From: Flavobacteriaceae bacterium
GTDB taxonomy: Bacteria > Bacteroidota > Bacteroidia > Flavobacteriales > Flavobacteriaceae
Assembly: GCA_024644745.1 (NCBI GenBank)
Contig: JAHEHF010000018.1
Coordinates: 6,236-45,106, forward strand
DNA length: 38,871 bases
Direction of reading: 5' to 3'
Numbering within the stretch: position 1 is the stretch's first letter; each line of letters begins with the position of its first letter. Under the pieces are notes generated by a model. It saw only the letters and a list, made by a program, of their open reading frames with translations, was not told the origin of the DNA and made no database searches. This document shows positions 24,137 to 32,362 of the stretch, in pieces. The translations under genes were made by a program, and so were the position numbers.

Positions 24137-25557
24137 CAGGACAGAACATCTTTTACGACGTTCCCGTGAACATCCGTTAATCGAAACCTTCGCCCCTGAT
24201 ATTTATAATTCAGTTTTTCATGATCCATGCCAAGCAGGTATAAAATAGTGGCATTGAGATCGTGAACATGAACCTTGTTTTCGGTGATGTGATATCCAAA
24301 ATCATCGGTGGCACCGTAAGTAAAACCCTTTTTGACTCCTGCCCCTGCCATCAGCATGGTGTAAGCATCAGGATGATGGTCACGTCCAAAATTATCTTTG
24401 GTCAGCTGGCCTTGTGAAAAGCTGGTCCTGCCAAATTCCCCGCCCCAAATGACCAGAGTGTCTTCAAGAAGACCCCGTTGCTTAAGATCCATGATCAGAG
24501 CGGCTGAGGCCTGATCGACTTCTTTACACCTTTTCGGAATTTGTTTGGGTAAATTGCTGTGGTGGTCCCAATTGCCATGGTAGAGCTGGATAAACCTTAC
24601 CCCTCTTTCCGCCAGTCTTCTGGCCAATAGGCAGTTGCTGGCAAATGTTCCGGGAGTTTTACTGTCTTCGCCGTACAATTCATAAATATGATCCGGTTCA
24701 TTTTCAGTGCTCATGACCTCAGGCACAGAAGTCTGCATCCTGAAGGCCATTTCATATTGTGACATTTTAGCCTTGATGGCCGGGTCCTCCCAGGACCCAT
24801 ATTGGGATGCCTGTAATTTTTGGAGGTGATCGAGTTGTTCCCTTCGCATCTCACCCGTTACTCCCGGAGGATTGGTTAAAAACAGCACCGGGTCTTTACC
24901 GCTTCTGAATTGAACCCCCTGATGTTCGGCAGGCAGAAAACCGCTCGAAAGCAACCTGGTAGAGCCGCCTTCATTTCCCTTGGTCATCAGGGCTATATAA
25001 CTGGGAAGGTTCTCATTCTCTGATCCGAGTCCGTAACTGATCCATGATCCCATAGTTGGCCTTCCGGGAATTTCAGATCCTGTATGGGTAAACATCTGCG
25101 CAGGCTCGTGTTGAACAGATTCAGTATACATGGAGTTGATCATACAAAGCTCATCTGTGATTTGTGCCATATGGGGCATCAGATCGCTCATCCACATGCC
25201 GCTGTTCCCTCTTTGCCTGAAATCGTATAGAGGTCTGACAATAGGTTTGGTGGCCTGAGCAGCTGCAGTAGCTGTTACCCTGTTTCCCATAACGCTTTCG
25301 GGTAATTCGACACCATGCATTTTTGTCAGGATGGGTTTGTAATCGAACAGGTCCAGCTGAGACGGAGCACCGATCATATTCAAAAAAATCACTCTTTTCG
25401 CTTTAGGGGCAAAATGGGGGCCGGTCAATGTATGCGCTGGTGCGGCAAACAGGCCCAGCGGATTCACAAGAGATGACAAGGATATTGCCCCGAGACCCAG
25501 GGTGGCCTTGGACAGAAATTCCTTACGGCTTATTGGTTTGTGATGATGATCATTCAT
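24136..25557 (-). CDS. Exported DUF1501 protein
   Basis: 473 residues of the DUF1501 family, which shares the alkaline-phosphatase/sulfatase-like fold and is abundant in planctomycetes. Typical pieces are VIFLNMIGAPSQLDLFDYKP, the G-S-W-I-S-Y-G-L-G-S-E motif, the Q-L-Y-H-G-N-W-D-H-H segment, V-I-W-G-G-E-F-G-R-T and G-R-D-H-H-P-D-A-Y, with histidines and acidic residues suited to metal binding. The leader has SRKEFLSK, a twin-arginine-like motif with R-K in place of R-R, then a hydrophobic run ending A-A-P-A. It sits one base after the haem-motif lipoprotein gene and overlaps the DUF2231 gene by one base. No enzymatic activity is established for this family. Confidence 0.9.
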   Translation of the reverse strand: MNDHHHKPISRKEFLSKATLGLGAISLSSLVNPLGLFAAPAHTLTGPHFAPKAKRVIFLNMIGAPSQLDLFDYKPILTKMHGVELPESVMGNRVTATAAAQATKPIVRPLYDFRQRGNSGMWMSDLMPHMAQITDELCMINSMYTESVQHEPAQMFTHTGSEIPGRPTMGSWISYGLGSENENLPSYIALMTKGNEGGSTRLLSSGFLPAEHQGVQFRSGKDPVLFLTNPPGVTGEMRREQLDHLQKLQASQYGSWEDPAIKAKMSQYEMAFRMQTSVPEVMSTENEPDHIYELYGEDSKTPGTFASNCLLARRLAERGVRFIQLYHGNWDHHSNLPKQIPKRCKEVDQASAALIMDLKQRGLLEDTLVIWGGEFGRTSFSQGQLTKDNFGRDHHPDAYTMLMAGAGVKKGFTYGATDDFGYHITENKVHVHDLNATILYLLGMDHEKLNYKYQGRRFRLTDVHGNVVKDVLS

Positions 25558-25558
25558 G

Positions 25559-28500
25559 TTATCGTTTCATATAAGATTCGTCAAAATTGAATATGGTACT
25601 GACTACCATGGCCATAGCTGCTGTTTTTTCTTTTGAGAGTACTTTATCTGCAGGTTGTTCTCCCACCGACAAGATGGAATCGGCCATGACCTGAGCCTCA
25701 CTGAACTGTTTCAGGGAAGACTGATAATGTGATTTCAGAAGTTCTTTTTGTTCTTGATTTGGCCTGAAGCCGGTCGACAGGCGGAAGGCCGTCTCAATTT
25801 GTTTTTCCACATTGTCGGGAAATTCTTTCTGAACCTTTTCTGACAGCACCCTTGAGGCTTCAACAAACTGAGGATCGTTCAACAGGGTGAGCGCCTGCAG
25901 AGGTGTGCTGGTCACGTTTCTCCTGATGGTGCAGATCTCTCTGGATGTCATATCAAAGTTGGTCATAAAAGGATTAGGAGCAAAGCGTCTGGAAAAAGTG
26001 TAAAGGCTTCTGCGATATAGATTTTTACCCGTATCAGGTTCGTATTTGGCTAATTTTTTCGAAGCTCCCAATACTTCTTTCCACAATCCGGGGGGTTGGT
26101 AAGGCTTGACACTGGGTCCTCCTATTTCCTCAACCAAAAGGCCGCTGGCTTTCAGGGCGTTGTCACGGATCATCTCGGCAGGCCATCTGTAAGACGGGCT
26201 TCGGGCCAGATATTTGTTCTCCGGGTCCGCTTCTCTTATTTTTTCAGGGCAATAGGAAGCCTGTCGATACGTGTGCGACATGACCATTTGCTTTAATGCA
26301 TACTTGATATCCCAGTCGTGTTCCATAAAATCCTTTGACAACCAATCTAACAGTTCAGGATGGCTCGGACGTTCTCCCTGGCTACCGAAGTCTTCCGCCG
26401 TTTTGACCAGTCCCTGGCCGAAGATCATTTGCCAGTATCTGTTGACAGCTACTCTGGAAACAAGCGGGTTGCCGGGGTCAAAGAGCCATTCGGCCAGACC
26501 CAGTCTGTTCTTAGGGAGCTCATTTCCATAAGGGAGCACCTTGCTGACACCTCCCGGTTCCACCACTTCTCCGTGCTGATTGTACAAGCCTTTTTCAAGA
26601 ACGTAGGTGTTTCTTGGTTCCTTCATTTCCTGCATGACCATCACTTCATTGGCACTATCAAGCTTTGTACTGATGGCCATCCTGGTCTGGCGGATCTTGT
26701 CGCGTTCTTTTTCGAGACGCTCATCCTTCAAAAACCAATGTTCTGTTTTCAGTTCGGCAGCATCAGGGTCCAAAGATGCCTCACCCAACTGACCCATTTC
26801 CCATTGAGACAATTGGCGATCAAATACCTTGATTTCATCTATACTCCCCTGGAAGAGGCCCAAATCGCCCATATAGAAGCGATTGCTTTTTCCAACGACC
26901 AAAGGAATGGTATCTACCTGCATTTCCTGGGTAATGGGAACAATAGAGCGCCTGAGCTGATTTGAATGAGTATTTGTTTTCACTTTTTCCCCATTGACAA
27001 AAATAGAGATGCCTTCTGCAGTTTTACTTCCGTCATAGGTAAAGCCAACATGATGCCATTCATTAGAATGTATAGGGTCTGTGGAACTGACCGAAATGAC
27101 CTCATCCGGTAATCGATGGATCAGACGTACCTTGACATGATTGGTGGAATCCAGTACCATATCCCAACCCCGGTGGAATTGAAATACGTTTCCCGCATTG
27201 CCGATGATCGTTTGGGAGGATCCCTTGCTTTCTTTTTCTGTTGAGACCCAGGCACTGATGCTGAAAGGGTCCTCATGATCAAACTGACCAATTTTAAGGA
27301 GTTTGACTATATCATATTCCTCGTTGAAATAGACAGCCTTGCCGAATTTTCCTGCGTCAAGGGTGACCTTTAAATTGGCCTCGGCCTCCTTATTGTCATC
27401 CAGCATCTGCATTTCTATGTACTTTTTCTTTGGGGGCTCCTCTTTTTCCTTTTTCTTTTTGTCTTTCTTATTCTCATCTTCTTTCTTATCCTCGTCTTCT
27501 TTCTTTTTTCTTGGCTTGATCTCTTTTTTATAAGGCTTGATCGAATTGAACGCATAATAACCGATGTGCCCGGTGACAGGTTTGTCAGGCAATGTTCGGT
27601 CATAGCTGGAGGATGCCTTTTTTCTGATGCTTTCAAGATTTTTTTCATCAGACACCAGGGATTGAACCATAGAGTCAATCTGAATTTTTTCTTCGTCCGA
27701 AAGAAGTATAAGCGTCGGGGCCCGATCTGCATCAGTAGGAGCGAGACCGAATTCTTCTGTGGTATTGAAAAATGCCGACATCTGGAAGAATTCTTTTTGT
27801 GAGATCGGATCAAATTTATGGTCATGACATTTTGCACACTCCATCGTAAGGCCAAGCAGGGCAGTACCTGTAAGACCGGCCCGTTCATTGACGTATTCTA
27901 TTCTGAATTCTTCGGGTATTGATCCGGCGGAAGCTTCCAAAGGCCCCATCCTGAGAAATGCGGTGGCAATTTTGGACTCGTCATCGGAATTTTCGATCAT
28001 GTCACCAGCCAACTGATGGGTAACGAATTCATCATATGGCATATTCTTTTTGAAGGCCTTAATGAGCCAGTCACGATATGGCCATGAGGTACGGTAACCA
28101 TCAAAGGATACTCCATGCGAGTCAGCATAGCGGGCCACATCCATCCAGTCCTGAGCCAATCTTTCAGCGCAGGCATCGCTTTCCAAAAGCCTGTCCACCA
28201 GTTTTTCATAAGCGTCATCAGCCTTATCGTTCAGAAAGGCATCAATTTCTTCAAGAGAAGGAGGCAGGCCGGTCAGGTCCATGCTAACTCTTTTGATCAG
28301 GTGCTCCTTGTCTGCTTCGGCAGATGGTTCCAGGCCGTGCTGAAGCAAGCTCCCCTGAATGAAATGATCAATTTTATTTATTCTTGTCCAGTCATTCTCT
28401 ATTTTTGGAACTGCGGGATCTTCTAAGGGGAGAAATGCCCAATGCTCTTTCCATTCGGCACCTTGTTCGATCCACTTGGCGATCAAAGCAATTTCACGGT

Positions 28501-28891
28501 CCGAAATACTTAAATTTGAGTGGACAGGAGGCATCACCAGATCAGGGTCATTACTGAGGAGCCGCTGAATTATTCCACTTTTACCGACCTTACCCCTGAC
28601 TATGGCGTAGTTACCGGACTCTAATTTCTTGAAGGCATCCTCCTCGTTGTCAAGCCGCAGCCCTGCTTTTCTTGTTTCAGGGTCCGGCCCGTGACAGGTA
28701 TAGCAGCCATCTGATAGAATGGGTTTGATATGAAAATTATAGTCAACATATTCCGGCAGGGAAGCATATTCTTGCTTAACCTCCTGGGTCAGGGATCCTG
28801 AGCATCCCATTAGGATAAAAAGGAGTGCCGACAGAAGGCATGTGCCAACTGATTTAAGAATCAAAGAGGGGTCAATTGTTCCTGTTTTCAA
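25559..28891 (-). CDS. Haem-motif lipoprotein with DUF1549, LamG-like and DUF1553 regions
   Basis: 1110 residues. Order: lipoprotein leader with lipobox L-M-G-C (Cys30); planctomycete-type cytochrome domain with Cys63-x-x-Cys66-His67 (CYTCHGPDPETRKAGLRLD); DUF1549 (about 165-375) carrying a second CAKCH motif near 352; a lysine-glutamate stretch (452-491); a LamG/concanavalin-like domain (about 500-690); and DUF1553 (about 790-1060) with RVAVNRYWQMIFG and F-D-M-T-S-R-E-I-C-T-I-R-R. No ATG precedes the leader. The first codon is TTG at 28891; another TTG at 28864 would give a 21-residue leader and is just as likely. The family is thought to act in extracytoplasmic redox or polymer processing. 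First gene of the operon. Confidence 0.88.
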   Translation of the reverse strand: MKTGTIDPSLILKSVGTCLLSALLFILMGCSGSLTQEVKQEYASLPEYVDYNFHIKPILSDGCYTCHGPDPETRKAGLRLDNEEDAFKKLESGNYAIVRGKVGKSGIIQRLLSNDPDLVMPPVHSNLSISDREIALIAKWIEQGAEWKEHWAFLPLEDPAVPKIENDWTRINKIDHFIQGSLLQHGLEPSAEADKEHLIKRVSMDLTGLPPSLEEIDAFLNDKADDAYEKLVDRLLESDACAERLAQDWMDVARYADSHGVSFDGYRTSWPYRDWLIKAFKKNMPYDEFVTHQLAGDMIENSDDESKIATAFLRMGPLEASAGSIPEEFRIEYVNERAGLTGTALLGLTMECAKCHDHKFDPISQKEFFQMSAFFNTTEEFGLAPTDADRAPTLILLSDEEKIQIDSMVQSLVSDEKNLESIRKKASSSYDRTLPDKPVTGHIGYYAFNSIKPYKKEIKPRKKKEDEDKKEDENKKDKKKKEKEEPPKKKYIEMQMLDDNKEAEANLKVTLDAGKFGKAVYFNEEYDIVKLLKIGQFDHEDPFSISAWVSTEKESKGSSQTIIGNAGNVFQFHRGWDMVLDSTNHVKVRLIHRLPDEVISVSSTDPIHSNEWHHVGFTYDGSKTAEGISIFVNGEKVKTNTHSNQLRRSIVPITQEMQVDTIPLVVGKSNRFYMGDLGLFQGSIDEIKVFDRQLSQWEMGQLGEASLDPDAAELKTEHWFLKDERLEKERDKIRQTRMAISTKLDSANEVMVMQEMKEPRNTYVLEKGLYNQHGEVVEPGGVSKVLPYGNELPKNRLGLAEWLFDPGNPLVSRVAVNRYWQMIFGQGLVKTAEDFGSQGERPSHPELLDWLSKDFMEHDWDIKYALKQMVMSHTYRQASYCPEKIREADPENKYLARSPSYRWPAEMIRDNALKASGLLVEEIGGPSVKPYQPPGLWKEVLGASKKLAKYEPDTGKNLYRRSLYTFSRRFAPNPFMTNFDMTSREICTIRRNVTSTPLQALTLLNDPQFVEASRVLSEKVQKEFPDNVEKQIETAFRLSTGFRPNQEQKELLKSHYQSSLKQFSEAQVMADSILSVGEQPADKVLSKEKTAAMAMVVSTIFNFDESYMKR

Positions 28892-29251
28892 AGGTTTTGA
28901 TATTTTTTTTTCTCAAGATATAATTATTTCCTGTAAAACAAGAAAAAAATAATCAACAAAACCCCTGAATGACAGTAATCTAAAATATTTATGGGTGCCC
29001 GTGAGTGCTTAAAGGCGAGCGTATATTGAAGGGGCTTTTATGAATCCGGGAATCCAAAATAATTGTTTTCTTTACAAGAAAAGCACAGCTGCTCTTAAAT
29101 TTTTTCAATAGATTTACCTGAAGAAAGGATGTGTGTTGACCTCATTGTTTTTTATCACTTTAATGCAAAGAAATAACCGGATTTTTTGTGCCGGTCGGAT
29201 GGGATGATACGGATCAGTTTTTTTAACCTGAATTTGATTAATATAATATTT
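28892..29251. other. Divergent intergenic region between the haem-motif operon and the ChaN-like gene
   Basis: 360 A+T-rich bases. A TTG/TATCTTG pair (listed separately) should drive the minus-strand operon. AGCA-CAGC-TGCT near 29086-29097, followed by a T-run, is a weak hairpin. No gene was recognised. Confidence 0.5.
28914..28941 (-). promoter_or_regulatory. Possible promoter of the cytochrome/DUF1501 operon
   Basis: On the minus strand, TTG (28939-28941), an 18-base spacer and TATCTTG (28914-28920) sit 23 bases before the TTG start at 28891. The same pair, with a 20-base spacer, precedes the cyclophilin gene. Confidence 0.35.
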
Positions 29252-30136
29252 ATGAAACGATTGACATTAACCGGAATGCTCTTTATTGCTTTTGTGAGCC
29301 TGATAACGGCCCAGGGAAAACCGGCATACCAATTATTTAAAAACAATGGGAAAAAGGCGAATTACGATAAAATGATCAAGGACCTCGCTGAAAGTGACAT
29401 GGTATTTTTTGGAGAATACCACACCAATCCCATTTCACACTGGATGCAGTTGGAAATGAGCAAAAGCTTTTATGATATCAAAGGGGAGAAACTGTTTTTT
29501 GGCGCTGAAATGTTTGAAAACGGAAATCAGCTGGTCATCAATGAATATCTCCAGGGGCTATATCCAGATAAAAAAATGACTCCTGAGATCACACAATTAT
29601 GGGGCAATTATGAGACGGATTATAAACCATTGGTTGAATTTGCCAAGGAAAAAGGCCTACGTTTTATAGCGACGAATATTCCCAGAAGATACGCTGCCAT
29701 GATCAATAGCAAAGGTATTGATGCTTTAAAGGAGCTGAGTCCTGAAGCCCTTGAAATGATCGGTCCTGATCTTGAAAAATATTTCGACCCTACAGTGAAG
29801 GCCTATGCTGAAATGGCTGATATGATGGGTGGGCACGTACCTGCGAATATGCTGAATATTCAATTGGCCCAGGCATCAAAAGATGCGACTATGGCTCATT
29901 TTTCACTTCAGAATTTTGATCCGGGAGATTTTCTGTTTCATTTTGAGGGGTCATACCATTCAAATCACGGGCAGGGCATCATCTGGTGGATCAATAAAAT
30001 TCAACCCGGCCTGAACATCAAATCGGTTACTACAGTAACGCAATCGGAATGGGATGAAATGCCTAAAGAGGATAAGGAAACCATTGCTGAATATATCATC
30101 GTGGTAGCAGATCATATGACTCAGACAAAGAGGTAA
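29252..30136 (+). CDS. Exported ChaN-like (haem-binding/Tiki superfamily) protein
   Basis: 294 residues with a signal peptide (MKRLTLTGMLFIAFVSLITA, then Q). The family signature VFFGEYHTNPISHWMQLE is followed by F-F-G-A-E-M-F-E, Y-E-T-D-Y-K-P-L-V-E-F-A and I-P-R-R-Y-A-A-M, and ends with H-F-E-G-S-Y-H-S-N-H-G-Q-G-I. In ChaN the corresponding domain binds haem and is linked to iron uptake; the wider superfamily includes Tiki-type metallopeptidases using the G-E-x-H and a distal histidine. No lipobox cysteine is seen, so the protein is soluble and exported. I chose the ATG at 29252 because an upstream ATG at 29186 would precede the leader by 22 residues. A role with the nearby haem-motif proteins is possible. 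Confidence 0.87.
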   Translation: MKRLTLTGMLFIAFVSLITAQGKPAYQLFKNNGKKANYDKMIKDLAESDMVFFGEYHTNPISHWMQLEMSKSFYDIKGEKLFFGAEMFENGNQLVINEYLQGLYPDKKMTPEITQLWGNYETDYKPLVEFAKEKGLRFIATNIPRRYAAMINSKGIDALKELSPEALEMIGPDLEKYFDPTVKAYAEMADMMGGHVPANMLNIQLAQASKDATMAHFSLQNFDPGDFLFHFEGSYHSNHGQGIIWWINKIQPGLNIKSVTTVTQSEWDEMPKEDKETIAEYIIVVADHMTQTKR

Positions 30137-30202
30137 ACCCCTGAATGAATTGTTCTCAATGTGATATGCGGCATTATTTCTAAACAATAATATTATTAAA
30201 TC

Positions 30203-31684
30203 ATGAAAAAGTACATTTTACTTAGCTTTTTTTTAGGAATATATTTGAACAACTTTTCTCAAGCCGTTTATGAGGATGAGAGGTACGTTCCTGAAACAAA
30301 TCCTTTGGTTTTGAAGAAACTGGATCAATGGCAGGACCTGAAATTCGGATTATTGATGCACTGGGGTACCTACAGCCAGTGGGGTATTGTTGAATCCTGG
30401 TCCTTGTGCCCGGAAGAATACGGATGGTGTGAGCGAAAAGCGGGATCAAATCCTGAGGATTATTTTAAGTACAAAAAGGAATATGAAGATTTGAAAAAAA
30501 CGTTTAATCCGGTAAAATTCAATCCTGACAAATGGGCTGCCGCTGCTCAAAAAGCAGGGATGAAGTACGTGGTATTTACCACCAAGCACCACGACGGATT
30601 TTCCATGTTCGATTCTAAGTACACTGATTACAAAATTACGTCTGACGAGTGTCCTTTTTCAAGCCATCCCAGAAGTAATATTACCAAGGAAATTTTTGAT
30701 GCTTTCAGAAAGAAGGACTTTTGGGCAGGAGCTTATTTTTCCAAGCCTGATTGGCATATGCCGTATTATTGGGATAAGAAATATCCGCCAAAAGACAGAA
30801 ACGTAAATTATGAACCTGAAGCAAACCCTGAGACATGGAACAAATATGTAGAGTTTACCCATAACCAAATTTTGGAATTACTTACAGATTACGGCAAGGT
30901 CGATATTTTATGGCTGGATGGAGGCTGGGTTGCCAAAAAACCTAAAAGCCAAATAACGAGCTGGTATGATGCCCAAATAAAAAATGCTGAAAATGGGTAT
31001 TTGAAGCATCGCAGTGTCAACCAGGATATCAGAATGGATGAACTTGTTGAAAAGGCTCGTAAAAAGCAGCCCGACCTAATTGTTGTTGATCGTGCCGTTC
31101 ATGGTAAAAATCAAAATTACCTGACCCCTGAAAACCGTGTGCCCGAAAAGGAACTGCCTTACCCTTGGGAATCATGTGTTATTTCCGGAGGGGGCTGGTC
31201 ACACACCAAAGATGCCAAATACATGAGTGGAAGAGAGGGGGTGCAAATGCTGATTGACATTGTTTCAAAAGGAGGGAATTTATTGTTGAACATTGCTCCG
31301 ACACCTGAAGGGGAATGGCAGGACGGAGCTTATGATTTACTGGAAGAATACGCTGCGTGGATGGGAGTAAACCAGGAAGCCATTTACAATAGTGAGGTCC
31401 TTGCTCCTTACAAAGAAAAAAACATTTGCATGACCCGCCAAAAGGACGGACAGTCATATTTTTTCTATTTGGCAGATGAAGGACAAACTACCATGCCTTC
31501 AAAAATAAGCATTGCTTCCCATCAGCCAAAAAAGGGATCCAAAGTCACACTTCTGGGATATGAAAAACCTTTACAGTGGAAAAACTCGGCTCAAGGATTT
31601 GAAGTTATCATTCCTGAAGCCATAAGGAACAACCCGCCCTGCAAGTACGCCTGGACCATCAAAGCCGAAGAGCTCGTGAATTGA
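30203..31684 (+). CDS. GH29 alpha-L-fucosidase
   Basis: Removes alpha-linked L-fucose from glycans by a retaining mechanism. The N-terminal leader ends S-Q-A. The catalytic barrel shows F-G-L-L-M-H-W-G-T-Y-S-Q-W-G-I, the conserved W-A-A-A-A-Q-K-A-G-M-K-Y-V-V-F-T-T-K-H-H-D-G-F, and the nucleophile Asp239 in ILWLDGGWV. G-G-N-L-L-L-N-I-A-P-T-P-E-G-E-W closes the barrel, with a C-terminal beta-sandwich after it. Length (493 aa) is normal. The leader implies a periplasmic or secreted enzyme. No SusC/SusD or other glycoside hydrolase genes are beside it, so it stands outside a classical polysaccharide-utilisation locus. It follows the ChaN-like gene by 66 bases and could be read from the same transcript. 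Confidence 0.93.
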   Translation: MKKYILLSFFLGIYLNNFSQAVYEDERYVPETNPLVLKKLDQWQDLKFGLLMHWGTYSQWGIVESWSLCPEEYGWCERKAGSNPEDYFKYKKEYEDLKKTFNPVKFNPDKWAAAAQKAGMKYVVFTTKHHDGFSMFDSKYTDYKITSDECPFSSHPRSNITKEIFDAFRKKDFWAGAYFSKPDWHMPYYWDKKYPPKDRNVNYEPEANPETWNKYVEFTHNQILELLTDYGKVDILWLDGGWVAKKPKSQITSWYDAQIKNAENGYLKHRSVNQDIRMDELVEKARKKQPDLIVVDRAVHGKNQNYLTPENRVPEKELPYPWESCVISGGGWSHTKDAKYMSGREGVQMLIDIVSKGGNLLLNIAPTPEGEWQDGAYDLLEEYAAWMGVNQEAIYNSEVLAPYKEKNICMTRQKDGQSYFFYLADEGQTTMPSKISIASHQPKKGSKVTLLGYEKPLQWKNSAQGFEVIIPEAIRNNPPCKYAWTIKAEELVN

Positions 31685-31772
31685 TTTTTAACAGAAATAG
31701 CTCACAAAAAAGCATGCACAACTTGTCATGAAGTCATGATAAAGGAAGAAAACGGGTTACACCATCAGGAAA

Positions 31773-32117
31773 TTAAACCTTTTCCCACTGTGATTTGTTG
31801 GGTGAAAACCATTTTTTCCAATTGCTTTGAACCTTTTCCGGCTGTTCAACAGGTGTTTCCACGATATTCTCAAGATCCCAACTCATAAAATATTTGCCTT
31901 TTTCGGAAAGTTTATAATATCCGGGTCTTCTCACTCTTTCAATATATCCTTTGTCTGCAAGAAAATCTATGGCATCGTTCAGGAGTGGCCTGGTACAGGC
32001 GCTGTCGTGAAATTTTTTTCTGGAATAGTTCCAGACGCTGTATTCGTTAAAATCAAGCTTAAAAGGTTGAAGAAACTTTAAGATTCTGGTGGTGTTGGTT
32101 CGAGTAATTTCATCCAT
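31773..32117 (-). CDS. Small winged-helix-like protein (114 aa)
   Basis: Soluble protein with a helix-turn-helix look. Residues about 40-70 (LLNDAIDFLADKGYIERVRR) and the following P-G-Y-Y-K-L-S-E-K-G-K-Y-F read as a recognition helix and a beta wing of the kind found in PadR- or MarR-related regulators. The N-terminus (MDEITRTNTTRILKFLQPFK) is helical, and the C-terminus is rich in tryptophan and lysine. I do not recognise a named family. A very good promoter sits 29 bases upstream. It converges on the fucosidase gene, and its target is unknown. Confidence 0.65.
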   Translation of the reverse strand: MDEITRTNTTRILKFLQPFKLDFNEYSVWNYSRKKFHDSACTRPLLNDAIDFLADKGYIERVRRPGYYKLSEKGKYFMSWDLENIVETPVEQPEKVQSNWKKWFSPNKSQWEKV

Positions 32118-32145
32118 ATTGTTAAAGATTTATAGTTGATTATCC

Positions 32146-32176
32146 CAAATATAAGATATTATTCCTTGTAAATCAA
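32146..32176 (-). promoter_or_regulatory. Bacteroidota-type promoter of the winged-helix-like gene
   Basis: On the minus strand, TTG (32174-32176), a 20-base spacer and TATATTTG (32146-32153), a full match to the TAnnTTTG -7 box. It ends 29 bases before the start at 32117. This is the best promoter match in the window. Confidence 0.6.
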
Positions 32177-32362
32177 TGATATATGTCAGAAAATGATGTT
32201 TGGAAAAAATACCATATTGATTTGATGTCAGCCTGTAAGGAGTTGGTTCTGTAGTTTTCAGGGCTTGATATTCCTGGTAAAATATAACAGAACTCAGGTA
32301 TTTTGGTATAAACAGACTTTTAAAGGCCTCATCCAGGATCTTTTATACTTTTAGCCTAGGCT

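Noticed and set aside
27415-27888. 157-codon minus-strand frame rich in lysine and arginine
   Set aside because: Out-of-frame reading of the charged linker of the 1110-aa haem-motif lipoprotein.
32183-32254. 23-codon plus-strand frame beginning MSENDVWKK
   Set aside because: Too short, with no promoter, neighbour or membrane character to support it.
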